Source of the DNA: DATMER01 sp035556715
Lineage (GTDB): Bacteria; Acidobacteriota; Thermoanaerobaculia; Multivoradales; UBA5704
Assembly: GCA_035556715.1 (NCBI GenBank)
Contig: DATMER010000069.1
Span: 1 to 64,000, forward strand
Direction of reading: 5' to 3'
DNA: 64,000 nt
Shown here: positions 44,349 through 53,259 of the stretch, in pieces
How the letters are laid out: each line of letters starts with the position of its first letter
How positions within the stretch are numbered: position 1 is the stretch's first letter
Translations under genes and position numbers: made by a program
The notes under the pieces: generated by a model
What the model was told of the DNA's origin: nothing
Seen by the model: only the letters and a program-made list of their open reading frames with translations
Databases searched by the model: none

Positions 44349-46672
44349 CCACCAATCTCCCGCAGAATCCCCTGGGCCTTCCGGATGTCCGCGGCGAAGC
44401 GCTGCGGAGGGGCGGTCTCCACGAACTGGCGAAGGGCCTTGCGCGCCTCGGCCCCCCTTCCCTGCTGCGCCGCGACCAGCCCCAGGTTGAAGAGGGCATC
44501 GTACTGCTTCGGGTCGAGCTCCACGGACCTTTGCCAGGCCTCGACGGCGGCGGACGGGCCTTCGGTCTGGTAGAGCGCCACACCCAGGGTGTTCCAGGCG
44601 ATCGGCAGGTCGTCCTTGAGCGCGAGAGCCTGCCGCAGGTGGTCGCGCGCCTGCTGCGGACGCTGCAGGCGCAGCTCGACCATGCCGAGCGTCTCGTAGG
44701 CGTGCGCGTTCTTCGGATCCTTCTGCAAGGCCGTCTGAAGCACGGCGAGCGCTTCCCCGTGGCGGCCGGCGTCGGACAGCGCGATCGCGAGCGCGTTCAG
44801 GGTCGGCGGATCACCCTTGGCGGCGAGGGGCTGGAGCAGCGCCACGGCCTCGGCCGGCTGCCCGCGGCCGGACAGGGTGAGGGCCATCTGGCGCCGCAGC
44901 GGCTCGCTGGCCTTGCCCTCGGCCACGGCCCGGCGCATCACCACCAGCGCCTCCTCGGTGTCGCCCCGCTTGAGCGCGATCTGGGAGAGGAGGTCGTAGG
45001 CCTTGTCCGGATAGGTCTTCAAGGCCAGCTCGGCGTGGGTTCGAGCCTCGTCGAAACGGCCGAGCTCCAGAAGCTTCGTGCCCGTGGCCAGGGCAAGCTG
45101 CGGCGAGCCTCCGGAGAGCTCCAAGGCTTTCTCATAGGCCTTGGCCGAGTCCTCGTGCCTCCCCAGCTTCTGCAGCGAAAGGGCGTAGAAAGCCCAGACG
45201 TCCTGCATGCGCGGGCTCTCGGCGAGAAGCCGCTCGAACAGGGCGACCGCTTCGCCGTGACGGCCTGCCTGGTTGGCCGCGAAACCCTTTTCCACGTCCG
45301 CCAGGATGTGCCGCTTCCCCTTGGGGTCCGGGAGCGGACCTTCGTGATCGGCCATGGAGCCGCCGATGTAGCCCAGCGCCGCCAGCTTGGCCGCGGTCTC
45401 GGGATCGACCTCGGCCGGCGCGGTGAGCCGGCGGTCGTAAGCCTTCATGGCCTCGCGCAGAGCGGAGTAGGTCCGCCGCTCGCCGGCCAGGACGTTGCGC
45501 TTCTCCCCCGGATCGGCGGCCAGGTCGTAAAGCTCCGACTCGGGAGCTTCGATGTAATGGAAGCGGTCCTCGACGAGCGACGCGAGCTCGCTCCAGCCGT
45601 AGTGGATGCGCGGAAAGAAGGACTCGGCGTAGATCCGCCGCGCCGGAGTCTTCTCGCCGAGATCCAGCAGGGACATGCCGGGGAGCCCCTTCGGGACCTC
45701 GACACCCGCCAGGGAGAGCAGCGTCGGCGCGACGTCCGCGAGCTGCGCCGGGACCGCGACCCGCTCGCCGCCCCGCTTTGCACCGGGCAGCTTGACCAGG
45801 AGAGGGACTTGAATGACCTCCCGGTAGAGGAAGATGCCGTGCTGGCTCTCCCCGTGATCTCCCAGGCCCTCGCCATGGTCCGAAAGGAGGACGATCGTGG
45901 CCCGGTCATAGACGTCCAGACGCTTGAGCTCGGCGAGGAGATCGCCGATTACCGCGTCCGCGGCGGCGACCTCGGCGTCATAGGGATCGGGGAAACGGGA
46001 GGCGAACGGCTCCGGCGCCTCGTACGGGGAATGCGGCTCGTAGATATGGAGGAAGTAGAAGAACGGCTTCGATGACTTCGACGCTCTCTCCCGGATCCAC
46101 GGCAGGGCCACCTGGAGGGTCTCGCCGCCGAAGCGCTGCACGCTGTCGAGGGTCTGCCCCTCCTTCGACTCGAAATCGCCGTCGTAGGCGTCGAAGCCAT
46201 CGGCGAGCCCGGTGTCCGGCCGCAGCACGAAAGCCGACACCGCGGCGCCGGTTTCATAGCCAGCCGCCTTGAGGAGCCGCGGCAGGTAGGGATGCTTCGC
46301 GCTCTCGAAGACATAGCCGGCGTTGTCCCGCACCTTGTGGACCGGCGGCAGCTCGCCGGTGAGGATGGACACGTGCGACGGCAAGGTCAGCGGGTAGTGG
46401 CTGTAAGCCCGCTCGAACAGGATGGCGTCTTTCGCGAGTCCGTCGATCGCTGGCGTCTCCACCTTGCCGTAGCCGTAGGCGGGCAGGCGGTCGGAGCGCA
46501 GGGTGTCGATCGAGATCAGGATGATGGGGCCGCCCTTCTCGGCCTCGCCGCGGCAGCCGCCAAGGACCAGAAGGACACAAAGAACCGTAAGGACAGCAAG
46601 GACGCTCCCCCCTCTCCCGGGGAGGGGGACGGGGAGGCGGGAGAGGGGGGCCGGGGGGGTGAGGGCCCTCAT
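44345..46672 (-). CDS. sulfatase-fold/TPR lipoprotein (paralog 2)
   Basis: 775 residues. The signal peptide is unusually long: the first 22 residues ('ALTPPAPLSRLPVPLPGRGG') are encoded by a dispersed GC-rich repeat, then 'VLAVLTVLCVLLVLGGC' gives the lipobox (Cys40). Asp56 in 'ISIDTLRSD' and Thr96 in 'TLPSH' mirror the other paralogs; 'LLSDHGEGLGDHG' holds further metal ligands. TPR repeats fill about 480-760. ATG overlaps the stop of the upstream paralog (ATGA), so the start is secure and coupled. The operon makes it co-expressed with its two paralogs. Confidence 0.88.
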   Translation of the reverse strand: MRALTPPAPLSRLPVPLPGRGGSVLAVLTVLCVLLVLGGCRGEAEKGGPIILISIDTLRSDRLPAYGYGKVETPAIDGLAKDAILFERAYSHYPLTLPSHVSILTGELPPVHKVRDNAGYVFESAKHPYLPRLLKAAGYETGAAVSAFVLRPDTGLADGFDAYDGDFESKEGQTLDSVQRFGGETLQVALPWIRERASKSSKPFFYFLHIYEPHSPYEAPEPFASRFPDPYDAEVAAADAVIGDLLAELKRLDVYDRATIVLLSDHGEGLGDHGESQHGIFLYREVIQVPLLVKLPGAKRGGERVAVPAQLADVAPTLLSLAGVEVPKGLPGMSLLDLGEKTPARRIYAESFFPRIHYGWSELASLVEDRFHYIEAPESELYDLAADPGEKRNVLAGERRTYSALREAMKAYDRRLTAPAEVDPETAAKLAALGYIGGSMADHEGPLPDPKGKRHILADVEKGFAANQAGRHGEAVALFERLLAESPRMQDVWAFYALSLQKLGRHEDSAKAYEKALELSGGSPQLALATGTKLLELGRFDEARTHAELALKTYPDKAYDLLSQIALKRGDTEEALVVMRRAVAEGKASEPLRRQMALTLSGRGQPAEAVALLQPLAAKGDPPTLNALAIALSDAGRHGEALAVLQTALQKDPKNAHAYETLGMVELRLQRPQQARDHLRQALALKDDLPIAWNTLGVALYQTEGPSAAVEAWQRSVELDPKQYDALFNLGLVAAQQGRGAEARKALRQFVETAPPQRFAADIRKAQGILREIGG
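46606..46667. repeat. dispersed GC-rich palindromic repeat inside a coding start
   Basis: The element (CCCTCTCCCGGGGAGGG and flanks, ending GGGTGAGGG) is of the widespread 'CCCTCACCCCC...CTCTCCC' type, also present twice at 58033-58250. Here it overlaps codons 3-22 of paralog 2 and so supplies the front of its signal peptide. Confidence 0.7.
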
Positions 46673-48780
46673 CCCCCGATCTCCCTTAGGAGCGCCTGGG
46701 CCTTGCGTATGTCCGCCTCGAAGCGCTGCGGCGGGGCGGTCCGGGTGAACTGGGCGAGGGCGCTGCGCGCCTCGTCCCGCCGGCCGAGGCTCGCCGCCAC
46801 CAGTCCGGTGTTGTAGAGCGCGTCATACTGCCGGGGGTCCAGCTCGTACGCCTTGCGCCAAGCGCCGAGGGCGGCCTCCGGACCCTGAAGCTGATAGAGC
46901 GCCACGCCCAGGGTGTTCCAGGCGATCGGCAGCCGGTCGTTGAGCGCGAGGGCCTTCTGCAGGTGGTCGCGGGCCTCCGCGGCGCGGCTCATGCGCAGCA
47001 GGACGATCCCCAGGTTCTCGTGCGCCTTGGGATCGGAGCCGTCCTGCGCCAGGAGCTTGCGAAGCACCTGCTCGCCCTCGGCATGCCGGCCGGCGTCGGA
47101 CAGCGCGATCCCCAGCGCTGCCAGGGTCGCGGGATCGCCGGTCTCGGCAAAGGGCCGCAGGACCTCGACCGCCTCGGCGGCCTGCCCCGCTTCGGAGAGG
47201 GCCAGGCCCAGGTGCCGGCGCAGCAGCTCGTCGGCCACCACCTTGCCCTGGCCGCTCCGGAGCACCTCCACGGCCTCGGCGTGGCGCTCGAGCTGGCGCA
47301 GCGAGAGGGCGGCGTGCTCGTACGCCTCGGCCAGCTCCGGCCGCTCGGCGATCACCTCCCGCGCCAGGCGCGCGGCCTCTTCATAGCTGCTCCGGGAGTA
47401 GAGGTCCACCACCTGGTGCAGCTTGAGGTCGATCCCGATCAGGTTCTTGGGATCGTCCTCCGGCGTGTAGACCGTCTTGGCCGGTCCGCTGCCCACGGAG
47501 TAGCCGAGGCTGCGCAGGCGGCGCTCCTCCTCGGGCGAGACGTTGCCCTTGCGCGGCGGCCAGACCGCCTCTTCCGGCAGGGCGGAGCGCAGGGCGGCCA
47601 CGGTCCTCCGCTCCCCGTCTGCGAGGTTCTTCTTCTCGCCCGGATCTGCGGGCAGGTCGTAGAGCTCCGGGATGGGCAGCTCGATCCACTTCTTGCCCGA
47701 GCGGATCACACCCCGGAGGGGAGCCCAGCCGCGGTTCAGGTTCGTGGAGAGCGCCTCGAAGTAGGAGTCTTCGGGCTCGGATGGAGGCGCCTCCAGGAGC
47801 GAGTGGCCGGGAAGCTCCTCGGGCGGATCGATCCCCAGCCGGCCGAGCACCGTGGGCACGATGTCCACGTGGCGCGCCGGGCGGTCGTCGCGGCCGGGGC
47901 TCACTCCGGGACCCCAGACGACCAGCGGGACATGGAGCGTGGCCTCGTAGGCGAACAGTCCATGGGTCAGCTCCCCGTGGTCCCCCAGCCCCTCGCCATG
48001 GTCGGACGTGACCACCACGAGGGCCGGGGTCTCCTTGCCCTCCAGCACCGTCTCCAGGAGGGGCGCGAGGAACGAGTCCGTGGCCGCCACCTCGCCCAGG
48101 TAGGGCTTGGCCGCGAAGCGCGACTTGAACGGCTCCGGCGGATCGTAGGACGCGTGCGGGTCGTAAAGGTGGACCCACAGGAAACGAGGTTTGCCAGCCT
48201 GGGATCGCCACCAGGCCAGGGCGGGGGCGATGACCTGGTCGCCGCGGCGCTCGGCGATGACGAACTCCGACGGGTTCGAACCCCTCGGATAGTCATCGTC
48301 GTAGACGTCGAACCCGCGGCCGAGCCCGTAGCGGGCGTCCAGCGGGTAGGCCCCGACGAAGGCGCCCGTGGCGTAGCCGGCCTGCTTGAGCACGGAGGCC
48401 AGGGTCGGCACCGACTCCGGCACGGTAAAGCCGCTGTTGTCACGGACCCCGTGCTGGTACGGATAGCGGCCGGTCAGGATGTTGACGTGCGAGGGGAGCG
48501 TGACCACGTTGTGGGCGTGGGCCTTGGTGTAAACCCGGCCCGCCGCGGCCAGCCGGTCCAGGACAGGGGTGGAGACGTCCGCGTTCCCGGAGAAGCCGAG
48601 GGAGTCGGCGCGCAGGGTGTCGATGGTGACGAGGATGACGTCGACCGCTTCGCCGGGTCGTTCGGAGGCAATGTCGGAGGCGAGGGCTCCGCCGTCTCCC
48701 TCCCCCGCGGGCCGCTGCCGACAGGCGGCGGCCCCGAGGGCGACGAGCACGATGAGGGAGGCGGCGAGCGGACGGCGCAT
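46669..48780 (-). CDS. sulfatase-fold/TPR lipoprotein (paralog 3)
   Basis: 703 residues with a lipobox 'GAAAC' (Cys20). The phosphatase-superfamily domain shows 'VTIDTLRAD' (Asp54), 'VVTLPSH' with Thr94 at the nucleophile site, 'WVHLYDPHASYDPPEPF' and 'TSDHGEGLGDHG'. TPR repeats occupy about 450-690, ending in 'AQALLREIGG', nearly the same tail as paralog 2. The three paralogs clearly arose by tandem duplication. It starts nine nt after the TPR/carboxypeptidase-regulatory gene. Confidence 0.88.
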   Translation of the reverse strand: MRRPLAASLIVLVALGAAACRQRPAGEGDGGALASDIASERPGEAVDVILVTIDTLRADSLGFSGNADVSTPVLDRLAAAGRVYTKAHAHNVVTLPSHVNILTGRYPYQHGVRDNSGFTVPESVPTLASVLKQAGYATGAFVGAYPLDARYGLGRGFDVYDDDYPRGSNPSEFVIAERRGDQVIAPALAWWRSQAGKPRFLWVHLYDPHASYDPPEPFKSRFAAKPYLGEVAATDSFLAPLLETVLEGKETPALVVVTSDHGEGLGDHGELTHGLFAYEATLHVPLVVWGPGVSPGRDDRPARHVDIVPTVLGRLGIDPPEELPGHSLLEAPPSEPEDSYFEALSTNLNRGWAPLRGVIRSGKKWIELPIPELYDLPADPGEKKNLADGERRTVAALRSALPEEAVWPPRKGNVSPEEERRLRSLGYSVGSGPAKTVYTPEDDPKNLIGIDLKLHQVVDLYSRSSYEEAARLAREVIAERPELAEAYEHAALSLRQLERHAEAVEVLRSGQGKVVADELLRRHLGLALSEAGQAAEAVEVLRPFAETGDPATLAALGIALSDAGRHAEGEQVLRKLLAQDGSDPKAHENLGIVLLRMSRAAEARDHLQKALALNDRLPIAWNTLGVALYQLQGPEAALGAWRKAYELDPRQYDALYNTGLVAASLGRRDEARSALAQFTRTAPPQRFEADIRKAQALLREIGG

Positions 48781-48789
48781 CGGACGGGC

Positions 48790-49755
48790 TTACATCGACT
48801 TCAGGAACTCCCTGGCCTCGTCCGCGTTGCCATGGTTCGGATCGAGGTCCAGGAGCTTCTGGAAGTCGGCCTTGGCCTCCGCCGTCTTGCCGGAGGCGAG
48901 ATAGGCGAGGCCGCGGTAGTAGTAGGCATCCGGAAGGTTCGGGTTCTCGCCCACGACCCGGTTGAACTCGGCTAGGGCCTCCTCCATCCTGCCTTCGTTG
49001 TAATGCTTGATGCCGATGTTGAGCAGCGTGGCCGGGTCGACCGTTTCGCCCTGGGGGAGGCGGGCCATGTACTCCTGGGCCTCCTTCTCCTTGCCCTGGG
49101 CCACGAGGAGGTTGATGATCAGCCGCAGGCTCTCGACATCGTCCGGCTTGATCTGCAAGGCCTGCTGCAGGGTCTGGACCGCCTTGTCCGGCTGCTTCTC
49201 CTGGAAGTAGGTGCGGGCGATGCCGCGCAGGATCGCCGGATGGTTCTCGGGCTCGAGTTGGAGCAGGGCCTTCTCATAGGCGGCGCGGGCCTCGGGGAAC
49301 TTCTCCTGGGTCAAGAGCTGGTTGCCCTCCTCGATGACGTCGAGGACGCTCGGCCCCTGCTGCGCGGCCGGCGCCGAGGCGCCCGTGGCCGGCTTCAGGT
49401 TGATGACGATGGCCTGCGGCGGCGGCCCGGACTCGTTGACCTGGACCTGTCCTTCGGAGGCGAGGAAGCCCTCCTTGAGGATGAGGACCCGCCAGGAGCC
49501 CTGGGAGAGGCCGAGGATGGACCACTTGCCGTTCTTGTTGGTGGTCACCGACTTGGGGCCTTCGCCGGGGTTCTCCGGGTCGATGGCCTGGTCGCCCTTG
49601 CGCAGCCAGACCGTGGCACCCTCGACGGGCTTGCCCTGGTCGTCCTTGATCTCCCCGTGCAGGCGGCCCCGGCCGGCCCACTCCTGGGCGAACGCGGGCA
49701 GGCCCGCGAGAAGCATGATCAGCAGCAGCGGAAAAACCAGATTCTTGTGGCGCAT
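48790..49755 (-). CDS. secreted carboxypeptidase-regulatory-like/TPR protein
   Basis: 321 residues from ATG 49755, preceded by AAGGAGAAG; a 17-codon extension is open but lacks signals. Signal peptide (about 1-24, 'PAFAQ'), then a CarboxypepD-regulatory-like beta domain (about 28-115, 'GEIKDDQGKPVEGATVWL') and five or six TPRs (about 140-320). Likely periplasmic. It is the first gene after the terminator that follows the TonB receptor and heads the operon of sulfatase-fold lipoproteins. Confidence 0.88.
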   Translation of the reverse strand: MRHKNLVFPLLLIMLLAGLPAFAQEWAGRGRLHGEIKDDQGKPVEGATVWLRKGDQAIDPENPGEGPKSVTTNKNGKWSILGLSQGSWRVLILKEGFLASEGQVQVNESGPPPQAIVINLKPATGASAPAAQQGPSVLDVIEEGNQLLTQEKFPEARAAYEKALLQLEPENHPAILRGIARTYFQEKQPDKAVQTLQQALQIKPDDVESLRLIINLLVAQGKEKEAQEYMARLPQGETVDPATLLNIGIKHYNEGRMEEALAEFNRVVGENPNLPDAYYYRGLAYLASGKTAEAKADFQKLLDLDPNHGNADEAREFLKSM

Positions 49756-49855
49756 GGGTGTCTTCTCCTTGGGTGCTCTGGTCATGCCCCGAAAACAGGG
49801 ACACACCCCGGTTTATTGCGCCTTCGGCGCGGCCCGGAGTCTAGCACCCTCTCCC

Positions 49856-49888
49856 AAACAAAAGCGCCGGGGGCGAACCCCCGGCGCT
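49856..49888 (-). terminator. intrinsic terminator of the TonB receptor gene
   Basis: AGCGCCGGGGG and CCCCCGGCGCT form an 11-bp stem around a four-base loop (49863-49888). On the minus strand it is followed by TTTTGTTTG. It lies 26 nt after the receptor stop codon. Confidence 0.85.
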
Positions 49889-49913
49889 GATCAGATGAAA
49901 AGGAAGGTAGCGT

Positions 49914-52862
49914 TTACCGGAAGCTCAGGCGCGCGCCGATACGGAAGATGCGCGGGCTGAGGATCTCGGTGACGTTGTTCGAGGCGCCCAGGGCGAGCTG
50001 GTGCCGCCGCTGCAGCACGAAGTTCTCGTTCAGGGCGTTGAAGATGTCCACACCCAGGGTCAGGCCGAAGTCGGAGAAGGTGAACTCCTTCTCGACGCGG
50101 GCGTCGAGCACGTGGATGTCCTCGTTGCGGATTTCATCCGACTCGGTGACCTGGACGCTGACCTGGCCCGGGAAGCCCGCACGGCCGACGCGGCGGTAGT
50201 AGGGGATCGGATATCCCTCACGACCGGTCACGTTCGCCGCGAGGTTGAAGCCCCACGGGCGGTCCGGCGCGACCTGGTAAAGACCATTCATGCTGTAGGA
50301 CCAGTTGGAGTTGATGTAGATGCCGCCCTTGGCACCGGAGCCAACGCCGGAACCCTGAAGGACGGGGTCGCCGTCATGACCGCCACCCAGGAAGAGGGTG
50401 GGATCCTCGAGCTCGCTGTCGGGCACGTTCCAGGTCCAGTCCTGCCAGGAAACGTTGCCGCGGACCATCCAGCGGTTCGAAAGGCGCTTGTTGAACGTCA
50501 GGGACGCGCCCAGGAACTCCTGCTCGCGGTCACCGTTCTCGTAGAAGACACCGTTGCGGGAGGTGACGCCCGGCCTGAGCTCGTAAATGACGGTCTGGCG
50601 CACTTCGCCGTTCGGCAGGGTGGACGTGATCGTCCGGGGCTGGTAGTCGTCCCGGCGATGCTTGCGGCCGATCGAATCGAGGTTCTCGAGTCCGGAGGCG
50701 TCGCCATCGAAGACGAGCCGCTCGAGGTCGACGAGGTCGGTGAGCTGGCGGTAGGTGAGGTTCACGCCGACCACGAACTCCGGACGGAGCGCGTGCTCGA
50801 TGCCGAACAGAAGCTCGTCGGTGAGCGGGGCATCGAGGCCCGGATCGACACCGTTGGAGACCAGCAGGCCGCCGTTGCGGATGTCGTAGTTGCCGCTGTT
50901 GGGGTTCGGCCCGAAGCGGCCCAGGTCGAGGAGGACCTCGTTCGGGTCGGCCGTGCCGTTGCCGTTGATGTCGTCGTACTGGAAGTAGACGTAGCTGGCG
51001 TAGAACAGCGGGTTGATGGCCAGGCCGGTGCCGGTGCCGAGCTGGTCGGCGAACCGGGAGTAGCTGGCCCGCAGCAGGGTCTGGCGGCTCTCACCGAGAG
51101 CGTAGGTCAGGCCGAGGCGGGGGGCCAGCGTCTTCCACTCGAACCCGATGTCGCCGCCGCCGAAGGTGACGGACGGCAGGATCTCCGGGAACTCGGGGTT
51201 GGCCGCTGACGTGCGCGCCAGGTTCTCGCCACCCTGAATGTCGTAGCGGAGGCCGGCGTTGAAGGTCAGGTTGCCGAAGGTCATCGTGTCCTGCAGGTAC
51301 GCGCTGGTGTACTCCTGCAGGATGGCCGGGAACGCGTCGCGCGTGAGGCCGATCGGGTTGAAGGGGTAGCCGTAGTTGGCGACGTAGAAGTTCAGCTCGA
51401 GGCCGAACCCGGGCCACCGGGTGAGGGTGGTGACCTCGGCCTCGCGGTAGCCGGCGCCGAACTTGAGCTCGTGGCTCAGGTTGCCGGTGTTGAAGAACGA
51501 CGAAGCGTCAGCCTTGATCTGCTCCTGCGGACGCTCGGTCTGGTAGAGAAGGAAGTTCTGGCGCCAGATGAAGTTCTCGTCGAGCTGCGTGTTCTCGTCG
51601 TTGAAGGTGGCGCCGCCCTGGGGAACGAGCTGGAAGCCGCCGTTGACGACCGAATACATGCCCGTGAGGTAGAAGGCCGAGCTGAAGATGTGCGTGTCCT
51701 CGATCTTGTACGCGGTCGGGTCGGGACCGAACTTCGACTGGTTCCAGGTGGTCTCCTGCGGACGGGTCGGACCGGCGTTGCGGCCGATCTTGACCTTGTC
51801 GCTGTTCAACGCGAAGCCCGTCGCCGAGTTGCTCGGGGCGATCTGCGCGTTGAGCTTGATGTTCATGGTCTCGAGCTCGGTGAAGTCCGACACGTTGGCG
51901 ATCGTCAGAAGATCGACCTCCTGCGTGCCGTACGAGCCCCAGATCCAGAGGCGGTCACGGACGATCGGGCCGCCCAGCTCCGCGCCGTAGTCCTCGACGG
52001 TCACGATGCGGTTGCCCTGGTTGAACGCGGCCTGGTTCGGGCCGAGCTCGATGCCGGACACGCTGAGGTCCGACTGCCAGTCCTGGTCGGCGATGAAGTA
52101 GCGGGCCGAGCCACGCCACTCGTTGGTGCCCCGCTTCGTCACGATGTTGAGCGTGACGCCCGGGGTGGCGAGGGTCGTGTCCGAGCCGCCGGTCGTGACC
52201 TGCATCTCCTCGAACGAGTCGAAGTCGAAGTAGGCCGGGCTGGAGCCGAGGGCCGCCATGTCGGTGATCACCACGCCGTCCACCGCCCACACCGACTGGT
52301 CGCCGCCAGAGCCGGGACCCGTGTACGTCGACTGCTGGCCGCTCTCGTTGCCGCCCACGTTGACGCGGTCGGTGAGAACGCCGGGGGTCGTCTGCAGGAT
52401 GGCCCAGGGATCGCGGGCCGTCGGGATCTTCTCCAGCTCCGTCTGGCTGACGGTCGCGCCGGTGGAAATCCGGCGCTCGTCGAGCAGCGGGGACTCGGCC
52501 GTGACCGTGATCACGTCCTCGACCGCCGCGTTCATCGTCACCTCGATCTCCGTGTTGCGACCCACGTTGATCTGGATGCTCGGGTACTCGACACTGGAGA
52601 ATCCTTCCAGCTGCGCATCGAGCCTGTAGGACGCGGGCGACAGACTCAGGAAGCGGAAGCGCCCCTGAGCGTCCGTCACCTGCACCGCCGGAGCACCCTG
52701 GCCCGTCAGGGTCACGGTGACACCGGGCAGCGCTGCGCCCTGGTCGTCGACGATGGTGCCGTACAGGTTGCCGGTCTGCAGCTGGGCGAAGCCGGGAACC
52801 CCGACCAGGAGCAGAATCGCGGCGACGGCAACCGCCCGTCCCCAAAGATTGATGCTCTTCAT
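49914..52862 (-). CDS. Oar-like TonB-dependent outer-membrane receptor
   Basis: 982 residues from ATG 52862 (GGGAGG nine nt upstream). Signal peptide about 1-27; carboxypeptidase-regulatory-like domain about 30-110 ('GTIVDDQGAALPGVTVTL'); plug domain about 120-240 ('VWAVDGVVITDMAALGSS'); then a beta barrel to a C-terminal 'RIGARLSFR' with the expected terminal aromatic segment. Oar-type receptors import or export large substrates across the outer membrane in Acidobacteriota. The gene is transcribed on its own: terminator at 49856-49888, candidate promoter at 53018-53047. Its neighbours are surface hydrolase and TPR lipoproteins, so a joint role in polymer use is plausible. Confidence 0.93.
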   Translation of the reverse strand: MKSINLWGRAVAVAAILLLVGVPGFAQLQTGNLYGTIVDDQGAALPGVTVTLTGQGAPAVQVTDAQGRFRFLSLSPASYRLDAQLEGFSSVEYPSIQINVGRNTEIEVTMNAAVEDVITVTAESPLLDERRISTGATVSQTELEKIPTARDPWAILQTTPGVLTDRVNVGGNESGQQSTYTGPGSGGDQSVWAVDGVVITDMAALGSSPAYFDFDSFEEMQVTTGGSDTTLATPGVTLNIVTKRGTNEWRGSARYFIADQDWQSDLSVSGIELGPNQAAFNQGNRIVTVEDYGAELGGPIVRDRLWIWGSYGTQEVDLLTIANVSDFTELETMNIKLNAQIAPSNSATGFALNSDKVKIGRNAGPTRPQETTWNQSKFGPDPTAYKIEDTHIFSSAFYLTGMYSVVNGGFQLVPQGGATFNDENTQLDENFIWRQNFLLYQTERPQEQIKADASSFFNTGNLSHELKFGAGYREAEVTTLTRWPGFGLELNFYVANYGYPFNPIGLTRDAFPAILQEYTSAYLQDTMTFGNLTFNAGLRYDIQGGENLARTSAANPEFPEILPSVTFGGGDIGFEWKTLAPRLGLTYALGESRQTLLRASYSRFADQLGTGTGLAINPLFYASYVYFQYDDINGNGTADPNEVLLDLGRFGPNPNSGNYDIRNGGLLVSNGVDPGLDAPLTDELLFGIEHALRPEFVVGVNLTYRQLTDLVDLERLVFDGDASGLENLDSIGRKHRRDDYQPRTITSTLPNGEVRQTVIYELRPGVTSRNGVFYENGDREQEFLGASLTFNKRLSNRWMVRGNVSWQDWTWNVPDSELEDPTLFLGGGHDGDPVLQGSGVGSGAKGGIYINSNWSYSMNGLYQVAPDRPWGFNLAANVTGREGYPIPYYRRVGRAGFPGQVSVQVTESDEIRNEDIHVLDARVEKEFTFSDFGLTLGVDIFNALNENFVLQRRHQLALGASNNVTEILSPRIFRIGARLSFR

Positions 52863-53017
52863 ATTAGTTGAACCTCCCATGTGTGTTTGATGGGCCCTGC
52901 GCTGGACGCGCCAGGCCCTGGACGAACGAAGCGAATGAAAGATCGATTGCGCTCTCTCCAGGCAACACCTCCTTTTCCATCCCCACGAAGGGTGTAGACA
53001 AAGCTGCTGAGTGCGGA

Positions 53018-53047
53018 ACTCTAGTAAACATGCCAAGACCGGGTCAA
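53018..53047 (-). promoter_or_regulatory. candidate sigma-70-type promoter of the TonB receptor gene
   Basis: TTGACC (53047-53042) and TAGAGT (53023-53018) with an 18-nt spacer on the minus strand, leaving a leader of roughly 150 nt. The remainder of 52863-53259 holds no gene; the opposite promoter for the rightward operon probably includes TATATT at 53245-53250. Confidence 0.5.
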
Positions 53048-53259
53048 GCAAGTGGGGTGCCACGGAGGCCGGCCGCTGGCGAAGAGAGATAAATCCAGAT
53101 GCGGCAAGATCTTACAGCACTGCGCCGTATTTGGGAAGGCCCTGGGGAGACGGCCGAATCCAGAGGCTTGAACGAGTTCGATCCAAAATCTTGGAGGAAC
53201 CTCGAAACCCGCGCCTCCACCCTTCCCACTCTTGCTTTCCCTGCTATATTCATAGTCCC

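Noticed and set aside
42198..48780. True sulfatases
   Set aside because: The Cys/Ser of the formylglycine motif is Thr and the Arg is His in all three, so the label 'sulfatase' is used only for the fold.
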